A stretch of DNA of 64,000 bases from Planctomycetota bacterium (GTDB lineage: Bacteria > Planctomycetota > Phycisphaerae > UBA1845 > UTPLA1), in assembly GCA_015654675.1 (NCBI GenBank), contig JAATGM010000049.1:1-64000 (forward strand), in the 5' to 3' direction. The translations under genes and the position numbers were made by a program. A model generated the notes under the pieces. That model was not told the origin of the DNA. It did not search any database and was given only the letters and a program-made list of their open reading frames with translations. How positions within the stretch are numbered: the first letter of the stretch is position 1; each line of letters starts with the position of its first letter. Shown here one piece after another: positions 18,414 through 25,586 of the stretch.

Positions 18414-19334
18414 ATGATTTCAAATGCCACCAACCACACGCGCAACGCACTCTCGATCGCCTTGTCGGCCGTCGTGCTTCTGGTGCTCGGTCACTCGGTC
18501 TCGGCGCAGTCCTCGCTCGACTCCAGTGCCGTCGTCGGCGTCACAAACCGCGGCGGCTTCGTGGCCGGCCTCGACTCTCATTCCGTACCCGACAGCGGTA
18601 ACGTCTCCGCAACAGCCGACCACTTCTTCACCGGCCTCGACGGCGCGGGCGTCACGCAGACGATGGAATTCTCCGGCACCACCGTTGCCCAGTCCGACTA
18701 CGGCCGCCTGCACTGCTATACCACCGGAACGGTGCTGAACTCCTACTACAACCAGAACAATCCCGATTTCTCCAATCACAACGGCCAAATCGTCGACCCC
18801 AACGGCTCACCCGCCTCGCTCGTCAGTCTCGGCTTCGCCACATTCACCGACACGCTCCAATATGGCGGCCAGCTCCAGAACGGCTACCGCGTCCGCTACA
18901 TCTTCCACGTCTCCGGCACCAACACCGGCACCGGCGCACTGGCCGATCTTGCGTTTACGATCGACAACCTGCCCGGCGAGGCCTTCTTCGCCGGCGACGT
19001 CCGACACTATTCCGAAGACTGGGTCACGCAGGACTACATCGTCGACGGAGTCTCGGCGCAGCACGTTCACGTCCAGTTCTCCGACCAGGTCGTTTTCGAT
19101 ACGTTCAGTCTGGCCCAAGGACAGGACTACACCGGCACCTCCGACTTCTCCGCAACACTCGAACTAACCGCCATCGAAATGGTTGACGCCAACGGCAACC
19201 CCGTCATCGACGGCTGGACCGTCACCTCCGCCTCGGGCACCGAATACCCCCACTACACCCCCGAACCCGCCACACTGACGCTGCTGGCCCTCGGCGCGTT
19301 GGTACTGCGTCGCGGAAGCAAGCCGACTCGCTAG
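18414..19334 (+). CDS. PEP-CTERM sorted exported protein
   Basis: A 306-residue exported protein. The ATG at 18414 follows GGGAGGA (18401-18407). The signal peptide is residues 1 to ~31 (ending SVSAQ). The body is beta-rich with long Thr/Ser/Gly strands and no recognised enzyme motif. The C-terminus is a clear PEP-CTERM module: YTPEPATLTLLALGALVL followed by RRGSKPTR. It would be an exosortase substrate. The middle domain (HFFTGLDGAGVTQTMEF, DYTGTSDFSATLEL) is a beta-sandwich type common in these proteins. No functional partner is adjacent. Confidence 0.82.
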   Translation: MISNATNHTRNALSIALSAVVLLVLGHSVSAQSSLDSSAVVGVTNRGGFVAGLDSHSVPDSGNVSATADHFFTGLDGAGVTQTMEFSGTTVAQSDYGRLHCYTTGTVLNSYYNQNNPDFSNHNGQIVDPNGSPASLVSLGFATFTDTLQYGGQLQNGYRVRYIFHVSGTNTGTGALADLAFTIDNLPGEAFFAGDVRHYSEDWVTQDYIVDGVSAQHVHVQFSDQVVFDTFSLAQGQDYTGTSDFSATLELTAIEMVDANGNPVIDGWTVTSASGTEYPHYTPEPATLTLLALGALVLRRGSKPTR

Positions 19335-19487
19335 GGCCAAGCGCCCAATCACAACCGGAAAACCGTCCGCGCCGCGCGAACCCGCGCGCTCAGAGCCCCC
19401 GGCAAGGCCGGGGGTCATCGCCCAATCCCACGAGCCCCGTTTCAAATCGCGAGTCGATACAATCCAACCGTGCGCCTCTATCATCGA

Positions 19488-20096
19488 ATGCGAAGCTCGG
19501 CCAAATGGTGGGGTTTAGGCCTATGCACCTTAATCGGGGCCGTATGGGCGATCAGCCCGTGGTGGTACTTCGAATGCAGCCTGTCGCGGGTTGCCGCTCG
19601 TTGCGAAGATGGCGCGATCAAGATGAAGGTCGTGCATGGCGCGCAATGCGATATTTCGAAGTTCCCCAATTGGAGTGACTGGAACGGTAAGCCAATGTGG
19701 CACGTCGGTGGGATATATCGATGGAACCTCAGATGGTGGCAGATCGACCATCGAGACGTTGGATTAATACTCCCATCGCTTTTCGCGAACCGGTGGCCAG
19801 CTGGGACGCAGGATTTCTGCGTTAATGAGGACTTGCTGGAATTTGTGACGAGCGGTCCGGTGGCCGAATATGTGCTAACAATCCCGATGTGGCTACCGTT
19901 TGCATTGGTGGGCGGAGCCGTTGGAATGAAGTTCTGGCGAAACAGAAGACGTCGGCTACAAAGCCACTGCCCCCGCTGCAACTATGACATGACCGGAAAC
20001 CAATCCGGCAAATGCCCCGAATGCGGAACGCCCGCCACCGACTCCGGCCTGCCGGCTCCCAAATCCGAGCCGCTAACGGAAGTGGCCGGTCGATGA
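19488..20096 (+). CDS. Two-helix membrane protein with C-terminal zinc ribbon
   Basis: A 202-residue protein from the ATG at 19488; an in-frame GTG at 19470 is also possible. It has an N-terminal helix (GLGLCTLIGAVWAIS), a ~110-residue extracytoplasmic segment rich in Trp (NWSDWNGKPMWH, RWNLRWWQID), a second helix introduced by IPMWLPFALVGG, an RNRRRR turn and the ribbon CPRCNYDMTGN...CPECGTP. The architecture and the WLPF motif match 14745 and 20881, so this is a paralogous family. The ribbon would face the cytoplasm if the basic turn obeys the positive-inside rule. The role is unknown. Confidence 0.7.
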   Translation: MRSSAKWWGLGLCTLIGAVWAISPWWYFECSLSRVAARCEDGAIKMKVVHGAQCDISKFPNWSDWNGKPMWHVGGIYRWNLRWWQIDHRDVGLILPSLFANRWPAGTQDFCVNEDLLEFVTSGPVAEYVLTIPMWLPFALVGGAVGMKFWRNRRRRLQSHCPRCNYDMTGNQSGKCPECGTPATDSGLPAPKSEPLTEVAGR

Positions 20097-20181
20097 CCCG
20101 CGAGTAAGAAGCGCGCTACACAGTCGACTAATCACGCCACCGAAATCACTTCCCGAGTATTATTATTCGTAGCGAGCGCAC

Positions 20182-20823
20182 ATGGCATCAAAAGAACAAC
20201 TTGATCAATGGCGGCGCGAAGCGTATCTCAAGGACTACCCCTGGAGCGCCATTCGTGATAACCCGGAAAGCTGGCGGGAGCGCGCGGCGGAAGCACGCGC
20301 GACGCCGCAGTTCTGGAGTCGTTGCCAGGCCCTCGCCAAAGTTGCCCGTCTCGGCCCACCAGAGCAGGTTTTACCGCTGGTGGACGATGCCCTGCTCGAG
20401 GCCGCGAAAGAGCCCGACCTCTACCACGCAGTCTTTCCGACCGCATGGCCAATTCGAGCCCTGATCGAACGCGGACTCATCATCGATGCGATTCAACGCC
20501 TGTCGCCCATCATCGAAAAAACTCGCGGCGTGCAGCCGAATTCAAGTCGCTCCGAGGCGCTTCATACGCTGGTGCAAGCCGCCATTCCCGGCGGCGAAGC
20601 TTGCTGGCGGCCGGTGATGGACGCCCTCGTCGAGTCGTGCATCCCACCCGAACACTGGCGTCAGGCAAGAAACCTGATCAGCGCCATCCTCTTCGCCGAA
20701 CGCCTCGATCCCGAATTGGCGACGAGCGTGGCCGCGCGGATCACAGACGCGCGCATCCGCCGCAAGCTGGACCGCGAACTGCAGGCCAGGGGCCATCAAA
20801 AACCGCGCGACTTCTTTTGGTAA
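20182..20823 (+). CDS. Hypothetical helical-repeat protein
   Basis: A 213-residue soluble protein without a signal peptide or membrane helix. It is almost entirely predicted helix: repeated patterns such as AKVARLGPPEQVLPLVDDALLEA, WPIRALIERGLIIDAIQRL and PELATSVAARITDARIRRKL suggest a small HEAT/TPR-like helical stack. I do not recognise the family. An ATG start and a low-complexity-free sequence with normal codon usage support a real gene. It lies between two zinc-ribbon membrane protein genes, 85 bases after the first and convergent with the second. Confidence 0.6.
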   Translation: MASKEQLDQWRREAYLKDYPWSAIRDNPESWRERAAEARATPQFWSRCQALAKVARLGPPEQVLPLVDDALLEAAKEPDLYHAVFPTAWPIRALIERGLIIDAIQRLSPIIEKTRGVQPNSSRSEALHTLVQAAIPGGEACWRPVMDALVESCIPPEHWRQARNLISAILFAERLDPELATSVAARITDARIRRKLDRELQARGHQKPRDFFW

Positions 20824-20880
20824 GTCTAATGGCCAATTCCCCCGCTCTCCGTCGACATCGCATCATGCATTTCGGCCCTT

Positions 20881-21447
20881 TTATTGAGCGCAGCTCCCCG
20901 CCTCCAACCCACACTCCGGACACCGCTTCGGCGTAGCCCGCATGTCATACCCGCAGCCGGCGCATCGCCCCGCCACGTTCAACCGCCGTCGCAGTCGCTC
21001 AAGAAATTGAAGCGGCACAACGATTGCCGCCAGTCCCGCAACCGGAATCCAGAGCGGAAACATAAAGATGCGCGATCCCGGTCCTCCGTCGTCCCACCTG
21101 ACCGCGGAAGCAAAGTTGTTTGTTACTGCCCGCACAAACTTCATCGAGTCAAGCTGACCAAGGCTCAATCGTCGCGGATCGCCCCACTCCGCGAAGAAAT
21201 GCCACACCTGCTCCTTCGGGAATTCTGCGTCCCACTCTTCCGGAGTGTAGAGCCGCGATGACCAATTGACGCGGTCGATCAAGCCCGCTTGTCCACGCGC
21301 CAATTCAACGCGAAAGAGACCCTGCGATCCGCGCTGCCCGCCAACATACATCCCCACCGAACTCAAAACCCAAAGCAACCCCACCCCCACCAGCAGGAAT
21401 GTCGCCACGCGCCGCACCCATCGACTACACGAACCTGCCATCATCAA
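20881..21447 (-). CDS. Two-helix membrane protein with C-terminal zinc ribbon
   Basis: A 188-residue paralogue of 14745 and 19488. The order is an N-terminal helix (VATFLLVGVGLLWVLSSVGM), an external segment of ~90 residues, FPLWIPVAGLAAIVVPL as the second helix, an RLRRRL turn and the ribbon CAGCGYDMRATPKRCPECG. Three consecutive ATGs (21447, 21444, 21441) make the exact start uncertain. Its 3' end is convergent with the gene ending at 20823, with a 57-base gap. The function is unknown. The conserved ribbon suggests metal-stabilised protein or nucleic-acid contacts on the cytoplasmic side. Confidence 0.7.
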   Translation of the reverse strand: MMMAGSCSRWVRRVATFLLVGVGLLWVLSSVGMYVGGQRGSQGLFRVELARGQAGLIDRVNWSSRLYTPEEWDAEFPKEQVWHFFAEWGDPRRLSLGQLDSMKFVRAVTNNFASAVRWDDGGPGSRIFMFPLWIPVAGLAAIVVPLQFLERLRRRLNVAGRCAGCGYDMRATPKRCPECGLEAGSCAQ

Positions 21448-21759
21448 CAGCCATCATCCCGCACCGAGCCCGACATGAACAGATTGCAGCCCCAACGCCG
21501 CCTTGCCGTCCCATAAGAGTCTGAATTTCAGATTTTCTGAATTTCAGAATTCCTGATTCTCTGAATGTCTGAAATTCAGATCTTGCGACGAAACTGCGCC
21601 CAAGTGGTCCACGGCGACTCAGTCATGCAATCAGAGGATTTTGTTGTTTGCGTCTTGGATTAGCTCGTGTCCGGCTACAGCGGATTGGGGAACGGGCGGA
21701 CGGCGCAGCGCCAGCCCTTTTCGGCCGGCGAGACGCCTGTAAGCATCCCTCGCTCGGCC
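21448..21759. other. Intergenic region with a dense palindromic repeat
   Basis: No gene is supported in this 312-base gap. Its main content is the CTGAATTTCAG repeat cluster at 21520-21580. Confidence 0.5.
21520..21580. repeat. Clustered TCTGAATTTCAGA repeats
   Basis: TCTGAATTTCAGA occurs at 21520-21532 and 21536-21548, and its exact reverse complement TCTGAAATTCAGA is at 21568-21580. A diverged unit (CTGATTCTCTGAATG) lies between. The block can form alternative hairpins and is AT-richer than its surroundings. Confidence 0.6.
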
Positions 21760-22446
21760 TCAATAATCGATCTTGTCCTTGCGAGCCGCATATTCCTTCC
21801 ACACTTCCACCGCCGCCGGCCGCAGCAAATCCTGTTCTGAAATCGCCCGATCCTTGATCGGCTTGGCAAACTGCGCATAGATGAAGTCATCATCAAAGTT
21901 GCCATACTTCTTCGAGTCGGCAACCGTCGCCCCGTAGAAAATCCCGTCCAGTCCCGCCCAGTAAGCCGTCGCAAGGCACATCGGACACGGCTCCGACGAC
22001 GTGTAGAGAACGCACCCGCTCAACTTCGGCGATTTCATCAGCGCGCATGCCTGTCGGATCGCGTGCATCTCCGCATGCCACGTCGGATCGTTCTGCGCGA
22101 TGACGTGGTTCATCCCATCCGCCAGCACCGTGCCGTCCTTGTTCACGATCACCGCCCCGAATGCCCCGCCCGTCTTGTATTGCACGCCCGCCTTCCGCGA
22201 GTTCGCGATCGCCCGACGCATGAACTCCTCCTGCTTCGCCATCGGGAACCGCGTTCGAATCTGCTCCGCCGTAAACGGCTTCTGCTCGCTCGGAACCTGA
22301 ATGAACCCCATTGCAATGCCCGGCCGCATCGCCGACCCCAGCCAGAAGGCCCCGGCCACCAGCGAACCGGCCATCAGCACGCCGACCGAAACCCGCGCCG
22401 CACGACTCCAACGCATGACCGAATCACTCGCAAACGAATTACACAT
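21760..22446 (-). CDS. Membrane-anchored or exported nucleoside/guanine deaminase-like protein
   Basis: A 228-residue zinc deaminase of the cytidine/deoxycytidylate (CDA) fold. Zinc ligands and the catalytic acid are in WHAEMHAI (H124, E126) and EPCPMC (C154, C157). GGAFGAVIV, DGMNHVIAQNDPTWHAE and the C-terminal region resemble guanine deaminases (GuaD type). The N-terminus is unusual: residues 11-38 form a basic-then-hydrophobic segment (MRWSRAARVSVGVLMAGSLV), a signal anchor or signal peptide absent from normal cytosolic homologues. I chose the ATG at 22446 because AGGAAAGGA precedes it. Periplasmic purine salvage is an inference. Confidence 0.82.
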   Translation of the reverse strand: MCNSFASDSVMRWSRAARVSVGVLMAGSLVAGAFWLGSAMRPGIAMGFIQVPSEQKPFTAEQIRTRFPMAKQEEFMRRAIANSRKAGVQYKTGGAFGAVIVNKDGTVLADGMNHVIAQNDPTWHAEMHAIRQACALMKSPKLSGCVLYTSSEPCPMCLATAYWAGLDGIFYGATVADSKKYGNFDDDFIYAQFAKPIKDRAISEQDLLRPAAVEVWKEYAARKDKIDY

Positions 22447-22657
22447 AAAAAATCCTTTCCTGATGAGCATCCTTAATCATCGGCCAGCCGCGATCCCATT
22501 CGACAAGATTCGACGCCATCGCGTCTCAATCCATCGTCTACCCTTCAATAGGATTGATTGAGCGTCCACGCCGGATAAATCCACACCGCCGGCATCGCCG
22601 TATCCATCTGTAACGCAGAGGGCCCGCTCCGCATCTCACTTTCTACCGGAGAGGCCG

Positions 22658-23596
22658 ATGTCCACCCTCGCTGCTAAAGTACCCACAATGGAAGCCGCCC
22701 AAATCCATCCCGATGCCCCGATCACTAGCCACGCCGCTGCGCCGGCGACCGCCTCCGAAAAGCCCGCTCGCCTCGTCTGTTCCGAGGTCTGGGGCGGCAA
22801 CCGCACCATCCACACGGCCGTTAACCTCCCCGGCCTGCATGGCGTTCTGTTCTCGCAGCCCGCCCAGGGCGGACGCGGCGGCGACGTCCACTACCTCTCC
22901 GTATGCGGCTCCGGAATTCTCTCGCGCATGTGCCTGGCCGATGTCGTCGGACACGGCGAAGCCGTCGCGCGCTTCAGCAGCGAAATGCACGCCCAGCTCC
23001 GCCGCCTCATGAACTGGCCGGACGAACGCAGCGTCTTCAAGGCCCTTAACCGCCGACTCGTCGACATCGGCCTCGACGCAATGACCACCGCCGCGGCTGT
23101 CTCCTACTACCCGCCGCGCCGCAAGCTCTCCGTCAGCTACGCCGGCCACCCGCCCGCCTGGTTCTATCGCAAATCCGAAAACCGCTGGGTGCAATGGTCC
23201 ATTCAGTCGCGCGAAGGCGCCGCCGGCCTCGTCGACGGCCCGCTCGCCATCGACCCCGACGCCGCCTACTCTCGAAATTCACTGAAGGCCGCCGAAGGCG
23301 ACCGCCTCGTGCTCATCACCGATGGCGTGTTGGAAGCCCCGGGCCCGAACGGCCAACAGTTCGGAACGAACAACCTCGAAGCCGCGCTCAATCGCGCCGG
23401 CGGCGGCTCCATCCAGCAGCTCGCCGGCGGCGTCCTCGACTCGCTCCGCGACTACGTCGGCCCGGCCGGCCTCGTACATGACGACGTCACCTTCCTCGCC
23501 GTCGAGTTCATTCCCGGCCCGACGCTGGGCCGCCACGTCTGGCTCGCATTACGAAATAGAATCTTCCCGCCCCGGAACGAACTTCCCGACGCGTGA
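22658..23596 (+). CDS. PPM-type (SpoIIE/RsbU-like) serine phosphatase
   Basis: A 312-residue cytoplasmic metal-dependent phosphatase of the type acting on anti-sigma-factor antagonists. Metal-binding aspartates are in GGDVHYLS (D76), CLADVVGHG (D95), LVLITDGVLEA and HDDVTFLAVEF. The domain covers about residues 55-295. The first ~45 residues are Ala/Pro-rich with no sensory domain, and the last ~20 are basic. RsbU-like enzymes are usually fused to or encoded near sensors, but none is adjacent, so its input must come from elsewhere. The ribosome site CCGGAGAGG precedes the ATG. Confidence 0.85.
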   Translation: MSTLAAKVPTMEAAQIHPDAPITSHAAAPATASEKPARLVCSEVWGGNRTIHTAVNLPGLHGVLFSQPAQGGRGGDVHYLSVCGSGILSRMCLADVVGHGEAVARFSSEMHAQLRRLMNWPDERSVFKALNRRLVDIGLDAMTTAAAVSYYPPRRKLSVSYAGHPPAWFYRKSENRWVQWSIQSREGAAGLVDGPLAIDPDAAYSRNSLKAAEGDRLVLITDGVLEAPGPNGQQFGTNNLEAALNRAGGGSIQQLAGGVLDSLRDYVGPAGLVHDDVTFLAVEFIPGPTLGRHVWLALRNRIFPPRNELPDA

Positions 23597-23667
23597 TCTT
23601 CCGGTACCAGTCCGGCGGGTGATGTCACCGTCGCCTTACCGCGGCAGATATCGGCCCACACCTTGAA

Positions 23668-24189
23668 TCACAAGTGCGCCTGGATCGCGCCAACCAGATC
23701 CGCAAGCTCAAACGGTCCGTCGTGGCGTTTCCCATTGATGAAAAACGTCGGGGTGCCGTTGACCCCGCTGCGAATGCCCCCGATGAAGTCCTCCTTGACC
23801 CGCTTGGCGTATTCGCCCTCCTTCAACGCGCTCGCGAGTGCTTGCCCGGACAACTCCATCCGCTCAGCCAGTTCGAGCAGGAGCGGCGGCCCCAGCGCGT
23901 CCTGGTTCTCGTAAATAGCGTCGTGCATCTCCCAGAATCGATTCTGCCCCGCCGCGAACTCCGCCGTTTCCGCGGCGCTTTCCGCATTCGGGTGAATCTC
24001 TTTCAAGGGGAAGTTTCTGAACACGAAACCCAGTTGCTTCCCGAAATGCTTCTGCACCTGTTTCACGATCGGACATGCGTGCCGGCAATGCGGGCACTCA
24101 TAATCCCCGTATTCAACCAGAATGACCGGCGCGTTTGAATCGCCTTGAACGTGATCGCGCGCCGCGACCGGCACCTTGAGCGTCGACAT
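23668..24189 (-). CDS. DsbA-family thioredoxin-fold oxidoreductase
   Basis: A 173-residue DsbA/FrnE-type protein. The active site is CPHC (C32, C35) in GDYECPHCRHA, followed by the helical insertion and the cis-Pro loop GTPTFFING. No signal peptide is seen, so unlike classical DsbA it is predicted to be cytoplasmic. The start at 24189 is fixed by AAGGAG just upstream; the open frame extends to 24303 but would overlap the peroxiredoxin gene. It follows the peroxiredoxin gene by 10 bases on the same strand, so the two probably form a peroxide-defence operon in which this protein could act as reductant or thiol repair factor. Confidence 0.87.
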   Translation of the reverse strand: MSTLKVPVAARDHVQGDSNAPVILVEYGDYECPHCRHACPIVKQVQKHFGKQLGFVFRNFPLKEIHPNAESAAETAEFAAGQNRFWEMHDAIYENQDALGPPLLLELAERMELSGQALASALKEGEYAKRVKEDFIGGIRSGVNGTPTFFINGKRHDGPFELADLVGAIQAHL

Positions 24190-24199
24190 AATGGCTCCT

Positions 24200-24670
24200 T
24201 CACGATTTCGAGAGATCCTCGAGCGCCTGGAGAATGCCATCGGCCCCCGGGTTGACCGACACGGGCGAACAATAGCTCCAGGCGATCTTCCCCTTGCCGT
24301 CAATTACGAAAAGCGCTCGCTCGCAATACCCATCGCCGGCTCGGAAGGCCCCGTATTTCTTCGCCACCTCGCCCTTCGGCTCGAAATCGGCAAGGAGCGG
24401 AAAATGCAAATGGCGGGTCTGCGCAAACGCCGCATGACACCAGGCCCCGTCAACTGAAATGCCCAGCAGTTCCGCACGATGTTTCTGAAACTCCGGTAGG
24501 ACTTCGTTGTAGAGCGCCATCTGGTCGCCGCAAACGGGACTCCAGTCGGCCGGATAAAAGGCCAGGATGACCGGTCGGCCCAGCAGTTCCGTCAGCGACA
24601 GCTTTTGATCCGGTGTGACATGCAGCGTGAAATCGGGAGCCCGCGTCCCGGCTTCCAGAAGTTGAGCCAT
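24200..24670 (-). CDS. Peroxiredoxin (AhpC/TSA family)
   Basis: A 156-residue thiol peroxidase. The peroxidatic cysteine is C47 in FYPADWSPVCGDQ, where the usual Thr is Ser. Later cysteines (C78 and others in GDGYCERA and SYCSPVS) could resolve the disulphide. Domain coverage is complete: an N-terminal GTRAPDFTL, the CxxC-lacking active loop, and a C-terminal NPGADGILQALEDL helix. It is first in a two-gene operon with the DsbA-like gene, which begins 10 bases after its stop codon. A cytoplasmic antioxidant role is expected. Confidence 0.9.
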   Translation of the reverse strand: MAQLLEAGTRAPDFTLHVTPDQKLSLTELLGRPVILAFYPADWSPVCGDQMALYNEVLPEFQKHRAELLGISVDGAWCHAAFAQTRHLHFPLLADFEPKGEVAKKYGAFRAGDGYCERALFVIDGKGKIAWSYCSPVSVNPGADGILQALEDLSKS

Positions 24671-25042
24671 TCTTTACCCTTTCGATGCTAACGATCCAAC
24701 GGCGCTCGCCGGGATTGTAACACGCGCCGATCGCGCGTCAGCGAAGCTGTAGTCGGGCGGAGCGCGAGCGCAAACGCCATGTCGCCATGCCGCCAATTTC
24801 AGGGAGACCCTGGCTCCCTCCATGCGCCGACAACATGACCTGATAAGCGTGCAGCACAGGACAGAGTTTTCCGTCCTTCCATCGCCGGGTATCGGTGCCC
24901 GAATCGGCCGCGCGGCCGCTTCCAAGCCGTTCGATTGGCGGTATCATGCAGCTTCGTTTTGTCGATTTGGCCGAGGACTCGGGTTGCGACACGACAACTC
25001 AATCGTGGCGGAAACCGGGAATCCTTCGGTGAAGCAGACGTC
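24671..25042. other. Intergenic region between the peroxiredoxin gene and tRNA-Gly
   Basis: This 372-base stretch shows no convincing gene. Short open frames here lack ribosome sites and family features. It must contain the promoters of both the peroxiredoxin operon (minus) and the tRNA (plus), but I see no strong hexamers. Confidence 0.4.
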
Positions 25043-25114
25043 GCGGGCGTAGCTCAATGGTAGAGCTCTAGCCTTCCAAGCTAGACGTTGTGGGTTCGAA
25101 TCCCATCGCCCGCT
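25043..25114 (+). tRNA. tRNA-Gly (anticodon TCC)
   Basis: The cloverleaf is complete: acceptor stem GCGGGCG/CGCCCGC with discriminator T; D-arm GCTC/GAGC; anticodon stem CTAGC/GCTAG with loop CTTCCAA (anticodon TCC at 25075-25077); T-arm GTGGG-TTCGAAT-CCCAT. The 3' CCA is not encoded. It reads GGA and, by wobble, GGG codons. No neighbouring tRNA or integrase is seen. Confidence 0.96.
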
Positions 25115-25544
25115 GTAGAGCACATCCTCGGCAAATTCGGAGCGGTGCATTCTCGGGCCTGCCAACCCAGCGTGCCCGCCTCGCGTGGCCTCGCCCCGCT
25201 AACTGGCGTTATTTCCGATACTTGCCCTCCGAAGCACAGTCCCGCCACCGATCCGGCTTCGCGCCGCCTTGACGACCGGCTAACACGATTTTCGCCCGAA
25301 TCGCGCGATATCCGTAGACAGAGCGATTGGCCTTTGCGTTACAATTGGGTGCAGGTCCTTAGAGGAGGTAGGAAAGCCGTTTGCGCGCCGCAGCGAGGGA
25401 TTGGCCGCTCACGGGTTTCTCGGGCAGCAAGAAGAATTTAGAAAAACCGGCCGCCGCCGATTCGCCATCGACGCGCCCAGCCCCCGAGTCATTCGCGCAA
25501 GCGTCTCGGTCGGCCGAAGAACAAGAACGATTGGATCAGTACAC
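25115..25544. other. Intergenic region between tRNA-Gly and the large secreted protein gene
   Basis: No gene is supported. A possible promoter, TAGACA (25315-25320) with TACAAT (25340-25345) at 19 bases, could serve the gene at 25557. An orphan GAGGAGG at 25361 has no reading frame behind it. Confidence 0.35.
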
Positions 25545-25586
25545 GGAGGAAGAACCATGAACTCTGGAGGAAGAACCTTGAACCAG
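25545..25586 (+). repeat. 21-bp tandem duplication of a ribosome site and start codon
   Basis: GGAGGAAGAACC followed by ATGAACT (25545-25563) recurs 21 bases later as GGAGGAAGAACC followed by TTGAACC (25566-25584). The two starts, ATG 25557 and TTG 25578, are in the same frame. Confidence 0.8.

Noticed and set aside
24944-25165. Minus-strand open frame reading SGRWDSNPQRLAWKARAL over the tRNA
   Set aside because: It is the antisense of tRNA-Gly; this spurious peptide arises wherever a tRNA of this type occurs.
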